Below, piece after piece: positions 24,983 to 34,274 of a DNA stretch of 64,000 nucleotides (its first letter is position 1; each line of letters begins with the position of its first letter). Under the pieces are notes generated by a model, which made no database searches, had not been told where the DNA came from, and saw only the letters and a program-made list of their open reading frames with translations. A program made the translations under genes and the position numbers. Source of the DNA: Novosphingobium profundi (GTDB lineage Bacteria; Pseudomonadota; Alphaproteobacteria; Sphingomonadales; Sphingomonadaceae); NCBI RefSeq assembly GCF_018491765.1, contig NZ_JABWCU010000005.1:1-64000 (forward strand). Direction: 5' to 3'.

Positions 24983-26718
24983 CGGGCCAGCGCGATCGGG
25001 GGGCGGGTGTCGGGCCAGGACGCCGGCAGGGGTGCGTTGCTGCGCACGCAGTTGCGACCCGCTTCCTTGGAGGCATAGAGCAGCCGGTCGCACGTGGTAT
25101 AGACGTTGATGAAGGCGGGCGCGGGCTGGTCGGCCTTCTCGCTTTCGTGGGTATAGATGCCCATGCTCGCCGTGATCAGCCGTGCAAGTCCCGGGTGGTG
25201 CTTGGCCACGCGGCTGGGGATTGCCTGGCGGCGTCGCTCGGCGCGGTCGAGGGCGTCGTCACCGCGCAGCAGGAGCAGGAACTCCTCACCGCCCATGCGC
25301 ACCGCGATCGTGTCCTCGTCCGGGCGCAGCGCCGAGGCGACCGCGCGCAGCACCTCGTCGCCCGCCGCGTGGCCATGCGTGTCGTTGACGGCCTTGAAAT
25401 GGTCGAGATCGAGCGCGGCCATGGTGTGGAAGCCGGCCGCATAGAGCTCGGGAAACTGCTCTTCGATCGCCCGGCGGTTGAGCAGCCCGGTCAGCGCGTC
25501 GTGGCGCGCGAGATTGGACTGGACGCGGACCTGGTCGATGGCGAGGTCGCGCTGGAGGCGAATCGCCATGATGCGATCGGCGGCGCCCAGCGTGGTGACG
25601 ACGATTTCGAAGACGATCGCGAGGTGCTGCGCGAGCATCAGGCCCATCGGCGCATCGCCGAGGCCCAGGATGGTGGCGTTGCGCGCAAGGCCCAGCAGCA
25701 TCAGCGGGCTCCAGCCCACGATCTGGAACCAGACCTGGCGGCTCCCGCGCATGGCCGCGGCGATGAGCGTGGTCACGAGCACGGCGATGATCGGCAGGAA
25801 CGCCATGTAGTAGAGCGGCGCGACCGAGGGTAGCAGCGGTCCATCGGCGAGGACGTAGTAGCCGCTCCAGAACAGGAACCAGGGCGTGATCGCACTGATG
25901 GCCATGCGGTGGCCCGGGCGGACGGTTTCGGGTTCGAGCAGGTTCACGAAGAAACGCACGGCGCAGATCACCATGGCCGCCCAGCTCAGCGTGGACAGCA
26001 GGTTGATCTGGTAGAGCGACAGCGTGGCGAAGCGGTTGACGAGGCCGCAAGTGACGAGCGTCTGCACCAGCATCGCAAGGACGGCGGCCGCGTGCCACAG
26101 GATGAAGCGCTGGCGAAGGATGCGGAAGAAGAGGAAGCTCAGGATCAGGGGCATGAGCATCAGCCCGCAGAGCGCGGCGAGAAGCAATTCGGCATTGCCG
26201 ACGCGGGCCTCGTCGGGTGGCGGGGCGATCGCGATGTCGGAGAGCAGGCCGGGATGGCGGGCGCCGGTCACCTTGACGACATAGGCCTCGACCGGCGCGG
26301 TGAGGCGGGGCAGGCGCATGCGCATCGTCCAGCCGGTCGTGGAGAACGTCAGGTCGGAGGGCGCGATGTCACGCGTTGCGAACCTGCCGTCGCGTGCCAC
26401 CGCCGTGATCGACAGGCCGTGGTAGCGGGTCAGCCGGGTGGCGAGCATGGCGCCGTCGGCCACCCCGGCGCGTGGCACGGTGATGCGCACGAGGGTGTCG
26501 CGGCTTCCGTCGATCGGCCAGTGCGCGCCCGAGCAGTTCCACCGCGAGGCTTGAGGTGCCCAATCCCGCGCGATTTGTGCCGGCGAGATGGCCTCGGGGG
26601 CGAGCGCGGTGCACAGCACGGGCTGTGCTGCCCGCGGAGCGGCGACGCTCGCGCCGGCACTCAGTCCCAGCGCAGCCAGCGCAAAGAAGACAAGAAAGGA
26701 CCGGACCCGCTGGAACAT
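24979..26718 (-). CDS. membrane diguanylate cyclase (7TM-DISM plus GGDEF)
   Basis: A 579-residue protein: signal peptide, a periplasmic domain (about 30-175), seven or more transmembrane helices (about 180-385), a short coiled linker and a C-terminal GGDEF domain. The active site is GGEEF at 476-480. The inhibitory I-site RxxD five residues before it is absent (DEDT occupies that place). It should make cyclic di-GMP in response to an extracytoplasmic ligand. No EAL domain is present. It overlaps the convergent thioesterase gene by four bases. Confidence 0.88.
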   Translation of the reverse strand: MFQRVRSFLVFFALAALGLSAGASVAAPRAAQPVLCTALAPEAISPAQIARDWAPQASRWNCSGAHWPIDGSRDTLVRITVPRAGVADGAMLATRLTRYHGLSITAVARDGRFATRDIAPSDLTFSTTGWTMRMRLPRLTAPVEAYVVKVTGARHPGLLSDIAIAPPPDEARVGNAELLLAALCGLMLMPLILSFLFFRILRQRFILWHAAAVLAMLVQTLVTCGLVNRFATLSLYQINLLSTLSWAAMVICAVRFFVNLLEPETVRPGHRMAISAITPWFLFWSGYYVLADGPLLPSVAPLYYMAFLPIIAVLVTTLIAAAMRGSRQVWFQIVGWSPLMLLGLARNATILGLGDAPMGLMLAQHLAIVFEIVVTTLGAADRIMAIRLQRDLAIDQVRVQSNLARHDALTGLLNRRAIEEQFPELYAAGFHTMAALDLDHFKAVNDTHGHAAGDEVLRAVASALRPDEDTIAVRMGGEEFLLLLRGDDALDRAERRRQAIPSRVAKHHPGLARLITASMGIYTHESEKADQPAPAFINVYTTCDRLLYASKEAGRNCVRSNAPLPASWPDTRPPIALAR

Positions 26719-26775
26719 GAACTGTTCCTTGGACCCGGCCCTTCAAGATAAGGTTAATAGGGGGCTATAAGTCTT

Positions 26776-27891
26776 TTACGATAGAAGCGAAGAGACCGGC
26801 ACGAAGTCATGACCAAGTTCGTGCGCGACTGCCTCGTAGTTGACTGTTCCGGCGTGGACGTTGAGGCCCTGCGCCAGGTGCGCATCGCGCGCGAGCGCCG
26901 CCTTCCAGCCCAGGTCCGCGATGGCGAGCGCGTGGGGCAGGGTCACGTTGTTGAGCGCATACGTGCTCGTGCGCGCGACCGCGCCGGGCATGTTGGCGAC
27001 GCAGTAGTGGACGATGCCGTCGACCATGTAGGTCGGCTCGGCGTGGGTGGTCGCGTGGCTGGTCTCGAAACAACCGCCCTGGTCGATGGCGACGTCGACG
27101 AGCACTGCGCCCTTCTTCATCGTGCCCAGCATCGCGCGGGTGACGAGCTTGGGCGCGGCTGCGCCCGGGATCAGCACCGCGCCGATTACGAGATCGGCCT
27201 CGGCAACGCTCTCGGCCAGGTTCGCCGCGCTCGAGAAGCGGGTCTTGGCGCGCGATTCGAAGTGATTGGCAAGACGCTCGAGCACTTCGGGGCTGCGGTC
27301 GAGGATGGTCACGTCGGCGCCGAGGCCCGCGGCCATCTGCGCGGCGTTGAAACCGACCACGCCGCCGCCGATGACCGCGACCTTGCCCGGCATCACGCCC
27401 GGTACGCCGCCCAGCAGCACACCACGCCCACCATGCTCCTTCTGCAGCGCGGTGGCGCCGGCCTGGACCGACATGCGGCCCGCGACCTGGCTCATCGGCT
27501 TCAGCAGCGGCAGCGCGCCGCCCGGTCCGGTCACGGTCTCGTAGGCGATCGCGGTGACGCCCGAGGCGATCAGGTCCCTGGTCTGCTCGGGATCGGGGGC
27601 GAGGTGGAGGTAGGTGTAGAGGATCTGGCCTTCGCGCAGCATCGCGCGCTCGCCCACCTGCGGTTCCTTGACCTTCACGATCATGTCGCAGCCGGCGAAG
27701 ATCTCCTCGGCGGTGGGCACGATCTTCGCGCCAAGCGCGGCGTACTGCTCGTCGCTCGCGCCGATGCCCAGCCCCGCGCCGCTTTCGACCCAGACTTCGT
27801 GGCCGTGGCCGACGAGTTCGCTCGCGCTTTCGGGGGTGAGGCCCACCCGGTATTCGTGGTTCTTGATTTCGGTGACGGTGCCGACGCGCAT
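26776..27891 (-). CDS. ald: alanine dehydrogenase
   Basis: A 371-residue NAD-dependent alanine dehydrogenase that interconverts alanine and pyruvate plus ammonia. K75 (VKVKEPQ) and H96 (YLHLAPD) are the substrate-binding and catalytic residues of the family, at the same numbering as the Mycobacterium enzyme. The nucleotide-binding segment is [22 protein letters not shown] precedes the ATG. An Lrp-type regulator is divergent 157 bases away, as in other bacteria where it controls ald. Confidence 0.95.
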   Translation of the reverse strand: MRVGTVTEIKNHEYRVGLTPESASELVGHGHEVWVESGAGLGIGASDEQYAALGAKIVPTAEEIFAGCDMIVKVKEPQVGERAMLREGQILYTYLHLAPDPEQTRDLIASGVTAIAYETVTGPGGALPLLKPMSQVAGRMSVQAGATALQKEHGGRGVLLGGVPGVMPGKVAVIGGGVVGFNAAQMAAGLGADVTILDRSPEVLERLANHFESRAKTRFSSAANLAESVAEADLVIGAVLIPGAAAPKLVTRAMLGTMKKGAVLVDVAIDQGGCFETSHATTHAEPTYMVDGIVHYCVANMPGAVARTSTYALNNVTLPHALAIADLGWKAALARDAHLAQGLNVHAGTVNYEAVAHELGHDFVPVSSLLS

Positions 27892-27980
27892 GGTGCAATC
27901 TCCCGGGATCGGTTGAGGGTCCGGTTCGCGACCGGTCGCCAGTGAGACTACATCCGGGGCGGCGCAAAGTTTCCCCTCAT

Positions 27981-28011
27981 TTGACCTTGTGATTACCCGT
28001 GTTTGGAATAT
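27981..28011 (+). promoter_or_regulatory. candidate promoter of the Lrp-type gene
   Basis: TTGACC at 27981-27986 is a good -35 match. Possible -10 elements are TGGAAT (17-base spacing) or GAATAT (19-base spacing), the latter overlapping the left arm of the inverted repeat at 28006. Which element is used cannot be told. Confidence 0.4.
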
Positions 28012-28047
28012 TTTCCGTCATACAGGCAATTTGGTGGGAAAATATTC
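28006..28047. promoter_or_regulatory. perfect inverted repeat, likely Lrp operator
   Basis: GAATATTTTCC at 28006-28016 and GGAAAATATTC at 28037-28047 are exact reverse complements. They are centred 31 bases apart, about three helical turns, and the right arm ends just before the Lrp ATG. AT-rich dyads with near-integral turn spacing suit Lrp-type octamers, so autoregulation and control of ald are plausible. Confidence 0.65.
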
Positions 28048-28048
28048 A

Positions 28049-28504
28049 ATGGATCGCACGGACAGGGCCTTGCTTCGCGCACTTCAGGCCGATTCGTCGC
28101 GCTCAATTTCGCAATTGGCCGAGGACGTCCATCTCTCGGCCTCCGCGTGCCATCGCCGCATCCGCCTGCTCGAGGAGCAGGGGCTGATCGCGGGCTATGT
28201 CGCACGACTCGACGCGCGCCGGATCGGGCTCCCGGTCGAAGTCTTCGTCGAGATCGCGCTCAGCAGCCAGAGCAGCGAGGCGATGGACCGCTTCGAGCGG
28301 GCGGTGGGCGATTTTGACGACATTCTCGAGTGCCACTTGATGAGCGGTGGGGCCGACTACCTGCTGCGCGTGGCGGCGGCGGACCTCGACCACTACGAGG
28401 CGATCCACCGCGATTGCCTCTCGCGCCTGCCCGGCGTCACCTCGATGAAGACGAGCTTTTCGCTGCGCCGGGTCAAGCGTTTCGCGGGCTACTCGGTGCC
28501 CTGA
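28049..28504 (+). CDS. Lrp/AsnC-family regulator
   Basis: A 151-residue protein with an N-terminal helix-turn-helix (residues about 1-55, RSISQLAEDVHLSASACHRRIRLL) and a C-terminal RAM/AsnC ligand-binding domain (about 65-145). By position it is probably the alanine-responsive regulator of ald. The ATG at 28049 follows the inverted repeat directly; a longer frame from 27989 would run through the operator and lacks family sequence. It overlaps the convergent antiporter gene by 16 bases. Confidence 0.9.
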   Translation: MDRTDRALLRALQADSSRSISQLAEDVHLSASACHRRIRLLEEQGLIAGYVARLDARRIGLPVEVFVEIALSSQSSEAMDRFERAVGDFDDILECHLMSGGADYLLRVAAADLDHYEAIHRDCLSRLPGVTSMKTSFSLRRVKRFAGYSVP

Positions 28505-30273
28505 TCGGGGTCGGAGCCGCGCGCGAGGCGCAAGGGCTCGGTGATGATCCGGTCGTGCGCCACGCGCAGGTCGCGCGCTTCGTACTGGAGCGAGAGGCGC
28601 TCCTTGTCGCGGGTGCGGTAGACGCCCTCTGCGCGGTCGATGTCGTCGACCGAGAGACCCAGGCCATCGAGGATCGCGCGTGAAAGCGTGACCGCCGAGC
28701 CCAGCACTTCGCGCGCCATGAAGCGCACCGGACTGTCCTTGAGCTTGAGCAGCGAGCGCCGGTCATAGACGCGCGCGTAGATCGCGGCCTGGGGAAAGGC
28801 GGTCTGCACCGCACGCATGAAGGCCTCGTCGAGCTGCTCGCCATCGATGCAGAAGGCGATGATCTGCGCGTCGGCACAGCCGGCCTGGCGCAGGAGGTCG
28901 AGCCTGGTGCCGTTGCCGAAGTAGACCTTGGCCCCGAAGCGCTGGGCGACGTCGATCATCTCGATGTCGGTGTCGATGAGGGTGACGGCGATCTCGGCAG
29001 CGTTGAGGATCTGCGCCACGGTCTGGCCGAAGCGGCCATAACCCACGATGATGGCGCTGGCGCCATCGGCGCGCGGGCCCTCGCGTTCCTGCGAGGGGCC
29101 TTGCGGGGCCTCGCGAAAGCGGCGCGTGGCCATCATCAGGAACGGGGTGGTGACCATCGAGAGCGTGACGATCGCGCCGAACAGGCTCGCCGCCTCGCTT
29201 TCGACGAGCATGGCCTGGCTCGCCTGGGCGAAGAGCACGAAACCGAACTCGCCACCCTGGCTGAGCAGAAAGCCGAGCGCGAGCGCGCTGCGCCATTTCA
29301 TTCGGAAGGCGAGGCCGAGCGCGAAGATGATCGCGGCCTTGGTGATGATCAGTGCCAGCGCCATCGTCACCACGAAGACGGGATGCTGGGCGATGGCCGA
29401 GAGGTCGAGCATCATGCCCACCGCCATGAAGAACAGGCCGAGCAGGAGCGAGCGGAACGGCTCGACGTCGGCCTCGAGTTCGTGGCGGTAGGGCGAATCG
29501 GCGAGCATGACGCCCGCGATGAAGGCGCCGAGCGCGGTCGAGAGGCCCAGCGTCTCCATCAGCGCGGCCGAGGCGATCACCGTGAACAGCGCGGCGAAGA
29601 CGAACATCTCGCGCTCGCCGAGGTTGCCGATGAGGCGGAACAGTGGGCGTATGACGAAGCGGCCCGCGGCGACGAGGCCGACGATCGCGAGGACGGTCAT
29701 GAAGGCGAGCTGCCAGCCCGGAGGTCCCTCGGGCAGCGCCGGGTTGCGGTTCATCGCCGCGATGATCGTGATCAGCGGAATGATCGAGAGGTCCTGGAAC
29801 AGCAGGATCGCGAAGGCGCGCTCACCGAAGGGGCTGTTGAGTCGGCCCGCGCTCTGCAGCATGGGCAGGACCTGCGCGGTCGAAGAGAGGCCGAGCGGAA
29901 GACCGAGCGCGAGCGCGGCCTGGAGCGTGAAGGGCGTGAAGACGAAGATGATCGCGGAGATGGCGAGCCCGCACAGCGCCACCTGCAGCAGGCCGAGGCC
30001 GAAGATCTCGTGGCGCATGCGCCACAGGCGCCGGGGTGCCAGTTCGAGGCCGACCACGAAGAGCAGCAAGGTGATGCCCAGCTCGGCGAAGTCGATCTTG
30101 CCTTGCGCGTCTCCGATCAGGCCGAGTGCGTAGGGCCCCAGGATCGCGCCTGCAAGCAGGTAGCCGAGCGTCGCGCCCAGGCCCAGGCGGCGGAACAGGA
30201 GAACGAAGACAAGGGCCGTGCCGAGAAGGAAGAAGCCCTCCTGCAGCAGGAATGCCTGACCATGGTTGTCCAT
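28489..30273 (-). CDS. monovalent cation:proton antiporter, KefB/CPA2 type
   Basis: A 594-residue protein. Residues of about 10-385 form the CPA2 exchanger domain with around twelve membrane helices; residues from about 403 form a TrkA-N (RCK) domain with the nucleotide-binding IIVGYGRFGQ motif. It resembles glutathione-gated KefB/KefC potassium efflux systems, but glutathione gating residues were not verified. No ancillary KefF/KefG gene is adjacent. It is convergent with the Lrp-type gene. Confidence 0.87.
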   Translation of the reverse strand: MDNHGQAFLLQEGFFLLGTALVFVLLFRRLGLGATLGYLLAGAILGPYALGLIGDAQGKIDFAELGITLLLFVVGLELAPRRLWRMRHEIFGLGLLQVALCGLAISAIIFVFTPFTLQAALALGLPLGLSSTAQVLPMLQSAGRLNSPFGERAFAILLFQDLSIIPLITIIAAMNRNPALPEGPPGWQLAFMTVLAIVGLVAAGRFVIRPLFRLIGNLGEREMFVFAALFTVIASAALMETLGLSTALGAFIAGVMLADSPYRHELEADVEPFRSLLLGLFFMAVGMMLDLSAIAQHPVFVVTMALALIITKAAIIFALGLAFRMKWRSALALGFLLSQGGEFGFVLFAQASQAMLVESEAASLFGAIVTLSMVTTPFLMMATRRFREAPQGPSQEREGPRADGASAIIVGYGRFGQTVAQILNAAEIAVTLIDTDIEMIDVAQRFGAKVYFGNGTRLDLLRQAGCADAQIIAFCIDGEQLDEAFMRAVQTAFPQAAIYARVYDRRSLLKLKDSPVRFMAREVLGSAVTLSRAILDGLGLSVDDIDRAEGVYRTRDKERLSLQYEARDLRVAHDRIITEPLRLARGSDPDQGTE

Positions 30274-30410
30274 GGGGACCTTTCCAGTTTCGTCGGCCGG
30301 AGCCGGTCGGTGATGCCGTGGCCGAAGCCGGGATCGCGCAAAGTAGGGCGTCCGCTTGAAATTACCAAGTCACCCCGATGGTTGGTTGCCCGTGAAGGAC
30401 AAGCTGCGAA

Positions 30411-32870
30411 TTAGAGCGGGCTGCCGTTCTCGTCGCGGTAGATGTCGCGCCGGCCGACGTGATTGGCCGGGCCCACGTAGCCGTCCTGCTCCATGCGCTC
30501 GACCCACTTGGCTGCGGTGTTGTAGCCCACGCCCATCTGGCGCTGGAGCCAGGAGACCGAGACCTTCTGGTTCTCGAAGACGAGCTGGCAGACCTGGCGG
30601 TACTTGCGCTCTTCGGGCTGGTCCGAAGCGGTGGCGTCGAGGTCGTCGAAGCCGAAGCTGCCTTCCTCGGGCTCCTCGGTGACGGCATCGACGTATTCCG
30701 GCTTGCCCTGGGTGCGCCAGTAGTCGGCGACGTGCTCGACTTCCTCGTCCGAAACGAAGGGGCCGTGGACGCGCTTCACCGGGTCGGTGCTCGGCTTGTA
30801 GAGCATGTCGCCCTTGCCCAGCAGCTGTTCGGCGCCCTGTTCGCCCAGGATCGTGCGGCTGTCGATGCGGCTGGTGACCGCGAAGGAGATGCGGGTGGGC
30901 AGGTTGGCCTTGATGACGCCGGTGATGACGTCGACCGAGGGGCGCTGCGTCGCCATGATGAGGTGGATGCCCGCCGCGCGGCTCTTTTGCGCAAGGCGCT
31001 GGATCAGCACTTCGATTTCCTTGCCGACGGTCACCATGAGGTCGGCGAGCTCGTCGACGATGAGCACGATCTGGGGCAGAACCTCGTAGTCGAGCTGGTT
31101 TTCCTCGTAGAGCGCCTCGCCGGTCTCGGGATCGAAGCCGGTCTGCACCCGGCGGCCCAGCGGCTCGCCCTTGGCGGCGGCCTTGCGCACCTTGTCGTTG
31201 AACCCGGCGAGGTTGCGTACCGAAACCTCGCTCATCATGCGGTAGCGTCGCTCCATCTCCTCGACCGCCCACTTGAGCGCGCGCACCGCCTTGGGCGGCT
31301 CGGTGACCACCGGCGAAAGCAAGTGCGGGATGTCGTCGTAGCTCTTGAGTTCGAGGACCTTGGGGTCGACGAGGATCAGGCGGCACTGCGCAGGCGTCAG
31401 GCGGTAGAGCAGCGAGAGCAGGATCGCGTTGAGGCCGACCGACTTACCCGAACCCGTTGTACCCGCGACGAGCAGGTGGGGCATTGTGGCCAGGTCGGCG
31501 ACGATCGGTTCGCCCGCAATGTCCTTGCCCAGAATGATCGGCAGCATGCCCTTGTGGTGGGCGAAGGCCTCGGACGCGACCATTTCCTTGAACGAAACCA
31601 TCTGGCGTTCGGCGTTGGGCAGCTCGATACCCATGACCGTGCGGCCCGGGATCGAGGAGACGCGCGCCGAGATCGCCGACATGTTGCGCGCGATGTCGTC
31701 GGCAAGGCCGATCACGCGGCTGGCCTTGATGCCGGGCGCCGGCTCGAGTTCGTACATCGTGACGACGGGGCCGGTGCGCACCGCCGTGATCTCGCCCTTG
31801 ACGTTAAAGTCGTCGAGAACGGTTTCGAGAAGGCGTGCGTTGCGTTCGAGGCTGAGCTTGTCGATCTCCTTGTCCGAGCCTGGTGGAGGATCGGCGAGGA
31901 GGTCGAGCGAGGGCAGCTTGTAGGCGTCGAACAGGTCGGTCTGGCTGGAACCCGCGCCGATCTGCGCGGGCTTGGCGGCGCGCTGGCTGTCGACGATGGC
32001 GGGCGCCTTGCGCGGCTTGTCCGAGAGCGGGGCCGGGCTTCGACGGCCCTCGGCGCGCGCGGAGACGGGGGCGTCGATCTCGAAGGGCAGGTCGTCATCC
32101 TCGTCCAAGGCCTCGCCGGCGCGGGCCTTGGCCTTGCTGCGCGGCTTTTCCTTGCCCGCAGCGCCCTTGCCGGTGCGGGCGAGCAGGCCGGGCGAGGGCA
32201 GCGCGGTGGGCAGGCGGCCGATCCGGCCCGGCAGCGTGAGCAGGCGCGCCCAGTCGAGCGCGAAGACACGCCCGATCAGTGTCACGCCCACGCCGAGCAG
32301 GACCAGCGCCACGGCAAGCTTGATCCAGCCCGCGACCACGGCCGGAGCGAGCCCGGCCAACGCGTTGATGAGGTAGGCGCCGAGCAGGCCGGTGATGCCG
32401 CCCATCGAGGCCGGCAGCGTGCCGCCCGGCTCGTTGAACCAGAGCGAGAGCACGGTGGTGACGAGCATCATGGCAACGACGAGCATCGCCACCGGCTTCC
32501 ACCAGCGCTGGTCGGACGGCTCGGCCTCGGCGTCCTCTTCCTCGACCAGCAACCACAGCTTGCGGGCGAAGACGTAAAGCAGCGGGACGAAAAGCCAGGC
32601 GACCGGGCCGAAGTAGAACAGGAACTGGTCGGCCACCCAGGCGCCGACCGGACCCATCCAGTTCTGGACGGTACCTCCGGCCGCGGTCGAGGCGGAGGGG
32701 TCGGTCTGGCTGTAGGTGGCGAGCGCGAGGATCAGGAACGCCATTGCGGCGAACAGCACGAGCGCACCGCCCAGTTCGCCCGCGCGGCGGACCGATCGCC
32801 GGAACACGGCGCGCCAGTCCGGCTTGGCCGTGCGCTGCCCGGCGCTGAACGCCCGTGATGCCATCGTCAA
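30411..32870 (-). CDS. ftsK: DNA translocase FtsK
   Basis: An 819-residue FtsK/SpoIIIE translocase that clears and resolves the terminus region at the division septum. It has four membrane helices in residues of about 35-200, a short acidic/Pro linker, and the motor with Walker A GTTGSGKS at about 471-478 and Walker B (LIVDELADLM). The last 65 residues are the gamma winged helix that reads KOPS (QVCQLVFENQKVSVSWLQRQ). ATG at 32870 or two codons later may be the start. Confidence 0.95.
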   Translation of the reverse strand: MTMASRAFSAGQRTAKPDWRAVFRRSVRRAGELGGALVLFAAMAFLILALATYSQTDPSASTAAGGTVQNWMGPVGAWVADQFLFYFGPVAWLFVPLLYVFARKLWLLVEEEDAEAEPSDQRWWKPVAMLVVAMMLVTTVLSLWFNEPGGTLPASMGGITGLLGAYLINALAGLAPAVVAGWIKLAVALVLLGVGVTLIGRVFALDWARLLTLPGRIGRLPTALPSPGLLARTGKGAAGKEKPRSKAKARAGEALDEDDDLPFEIDAPVSARAEGRRSPAPLSDKPRKAPAIVDSQRAAKPAQIGAGSSQTDLFDAYKLPSLDLLADPPPGSDKEIDKLSLERNARLLETVLDDFNVKGEITAVRTGPVVTMYELEPAPGIKASRVIGLADDIARNMSAISARVSSIPGRTVMGIELPNAERQMVSFKEMVASEAFAHHKGMLPIILGKDIAGEPIVADLATMPHLLVAGTTGSGKSVGLNAILLSLLYRLTPAQCRLILVDPKVLELKSYDDIPHLLSPVVTEPPKAVRALKWAVEEMERRYRMMSEVSVRNLAGFNDKVRKAAAKGEPLGRRVQTGFDPETGEALYEENQLDYEVLPQIVLIVDELADLMVTVGKEIEVLIQRLAQKSRAAGIHLIMATQRPSVDVITGVIKANLPTRISFAVTSRIDSRTILGEQGAEQLLGKGDMLYKPSTDPVKRVHGPFVSDEEVEHVADYWRTQGKPEYVDAVTEEPEEGSFGFDDLDATASDQPEERKYRQVCQLVFENQKVSVSWLQRQMGVGYNTAAKWVERMEQDGYVGPANHVGRRDIYRDENGSPL

Positions 32871-32950
32871 AATCCCGCGTGTCGATTAAAAAGCTTCAAG
32901 GCCTCGATCATGCGCCGGGGAAGGACTCCACGTCAAGAACAGACCGGGAA

Positions 32951-33547
32951 TCAGGCTGTGGGTGGACGGGGCGACTCGCCGGAAAGTCCGTCGATCGCGG
33001 CCCATCGCTCGAGCCTGTGCGCCTGCGCGCGCCGGGCGGTCATGCCGCCCAGCGCGATCACCGGGAGCGGGCATTGCGCGGCCATGAGGTGGAAGCGGGC
33101 CGGGCCGAGCGTGGCTTGGCCCGGGTGTGAGCGCGTCGCGAAGACGGGGGAAAGCAGCACCGCATCGGCGCGCGCGGCCAGGGCCCGGCGGATCTCGCGC
33201 GGGTCATGCGCGCTCGCAAGACGCAGGCAAGCGCCGCCGCGCAGCAAGTCATGCGCCGAGCCATAGGCGCCGTCGGCACCCCAGCGGCGGGCCTGCCTGG
33301 GGCATCCGGCAAGAACCAGCCAGTGGCCCTTTGCGCGCGCGACGCGCTTGAGCGCCTCGAAGCGGGCGCGCCGGGCGGGAGGGGGAAGATGGTAATGGCG
33401 GTAGATCAGCCCCTGGCCGCGCGGGAGGCGGGCAAGCGCGGCTTCGAGTGCGGCGTCGTTGCGCGCATCGCTCACCAGCCAGAGGCGCGGCAGGGCCGTG
33501 CGCGGCTGGGGCCTCGCGGGCGAAATCGATGGGTGGCGGTTGCGCAC
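32951..33547 (-). CDS. thiamine-phosphate-synthase-like (TenI/ThiE fold) protein
   Basis: A 198-residue TIM barrel related to ThiE/TenI. Typical elements are ADAVLLSPVFATRSHPG and PVIALGGMTARRA in the C-terminal half. The pyrophosphate and pyrimidine-binding signature in the N-terminal half is divergent (GLIYRHYHLP), so true thiamine phosphate synthase activity is uncertain. The GTG at 33547 is chosen; an in-frame ATG at 33571 would overlap the start codon of the divergent yggS gene. Confidence 0.65.
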   Translation of the reverse strand: MRNRHPSISPARPQPRTALPRLWLVSDARNDAALEAALARLPRGQGLIYRHYHLPPPARRARFEALKRVARAKGHWLVLAGCPRQARRWGADGAYGSAHDLLRGGACLRLASAHDPREIRRALAARADAVLLSPVFATRSHPGQATLGPARFHLMAAQCPLPVIALGGMTARRAQAHRLERWAAIDGLSGESPRPPTA

Positions 33548-33569
33548 AGGGACGCTATAGCAGCGCGCC

Positions 33570-34262
33570 ATGAATGAGCCAGTCACTCCCCTCGATCCAC
33601 TCACTCCTCTGGAGGATGTGCGCGAACGCATCGCGCAGGCCGCCCGCATCGCCCAGCGCGAGCCCTCGGCCATCGAACTCATCGCGATTTCCAAGACCCA
33701 CGCGGCCGAAGCGATCCGTCCGCTGATCGCCGAGGGCCAGCGCGTCTTCGGTGAGAACCGGGTGCAGGAGGCGCAGGAGAAATGGCCCGCGCTGCGCGAG
33801 GAGACGCCCGGCATCGTGCTGCACCTCGTCGGCCAGCTCCAGTCGAACAAGGCCGAGGACGCGGTCGCGCTGTTCGACTGCATCCATTCGCTCGACCGGC
33901 CCTCGCTGGTGACGGCGCTTGGCAAGGCGATGGCAAAGCTCGGGCGCAAGGTTCCCTGCTTCGTGCAGGTCAACATCGGGGCGGAAGACCAGAAGGGCGG
34001 CTGCCCGATCGCCGAAGTGCCCGCGCTTGTGGCCTCGGCGCGCGCGGCCGGCATTCCGGTCATCGGCCTGATGTGCGTGCCGCCCGCCGAGATCGAGCCT
34101 GCGCCGTTCTTTGCCCTGCTCGCCAAGATCGCGGCGGAAAACGGGCTCGAGGAGCTATCGATGGGCATGAGCGGCGATTTCGAGACCGCGATCTTGCTGG
34201 GCGCGACCCAGGTGCGCGTGGGCTCGGCGCTGTTCGGCGCACGTGCGCCGAACGCGGGCTGA
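33570..34262 (+). CDS. YggS-family PLP-binding protein
   Basis: A 230-residue member of the PLPBP (YggS/PROSC) family, which buffers pyridoxal phosphate and affects amino acid homeostasis. The cofactor lysine is K42 in LIAISKTH; FGENRVQEAQEKW and MGMSGDFETAI are family signatures. The ATG at 33570 lies 22 bases from the preferred start of the divergent TenI-like gene. The LysE exporter gene follows at 12 bases. Confidence 0.92.
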   Translation: MNEPVTPLDPLTPLEDVRERIAQAARIAQREPSAIELIAISKTHAAEAIRPLIAEGQRVFGENRVQEAQEKWPALREETPGIVLHLVGQLQSNKAEDAVALFDCIHSLDRPSLVTALGKAMAKLGRKVPCFVQVNIGAEDQKGGCPIAEVPALVASARAAGIPVIGLMCVPPAEIEPAPFFALLAKIAAENGLEELSMGMSGDFETAILLGATQVRVGSALFGARAPNAG

Positions 34263-34274
34263 GCGGCGGGCGCG

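Noticed and set aside
30459..32858. A 799-residue plus-strand open frame opposite ftsK
   Set aside because: Antisense shadow; ftsK is unambiguous on the other strand.
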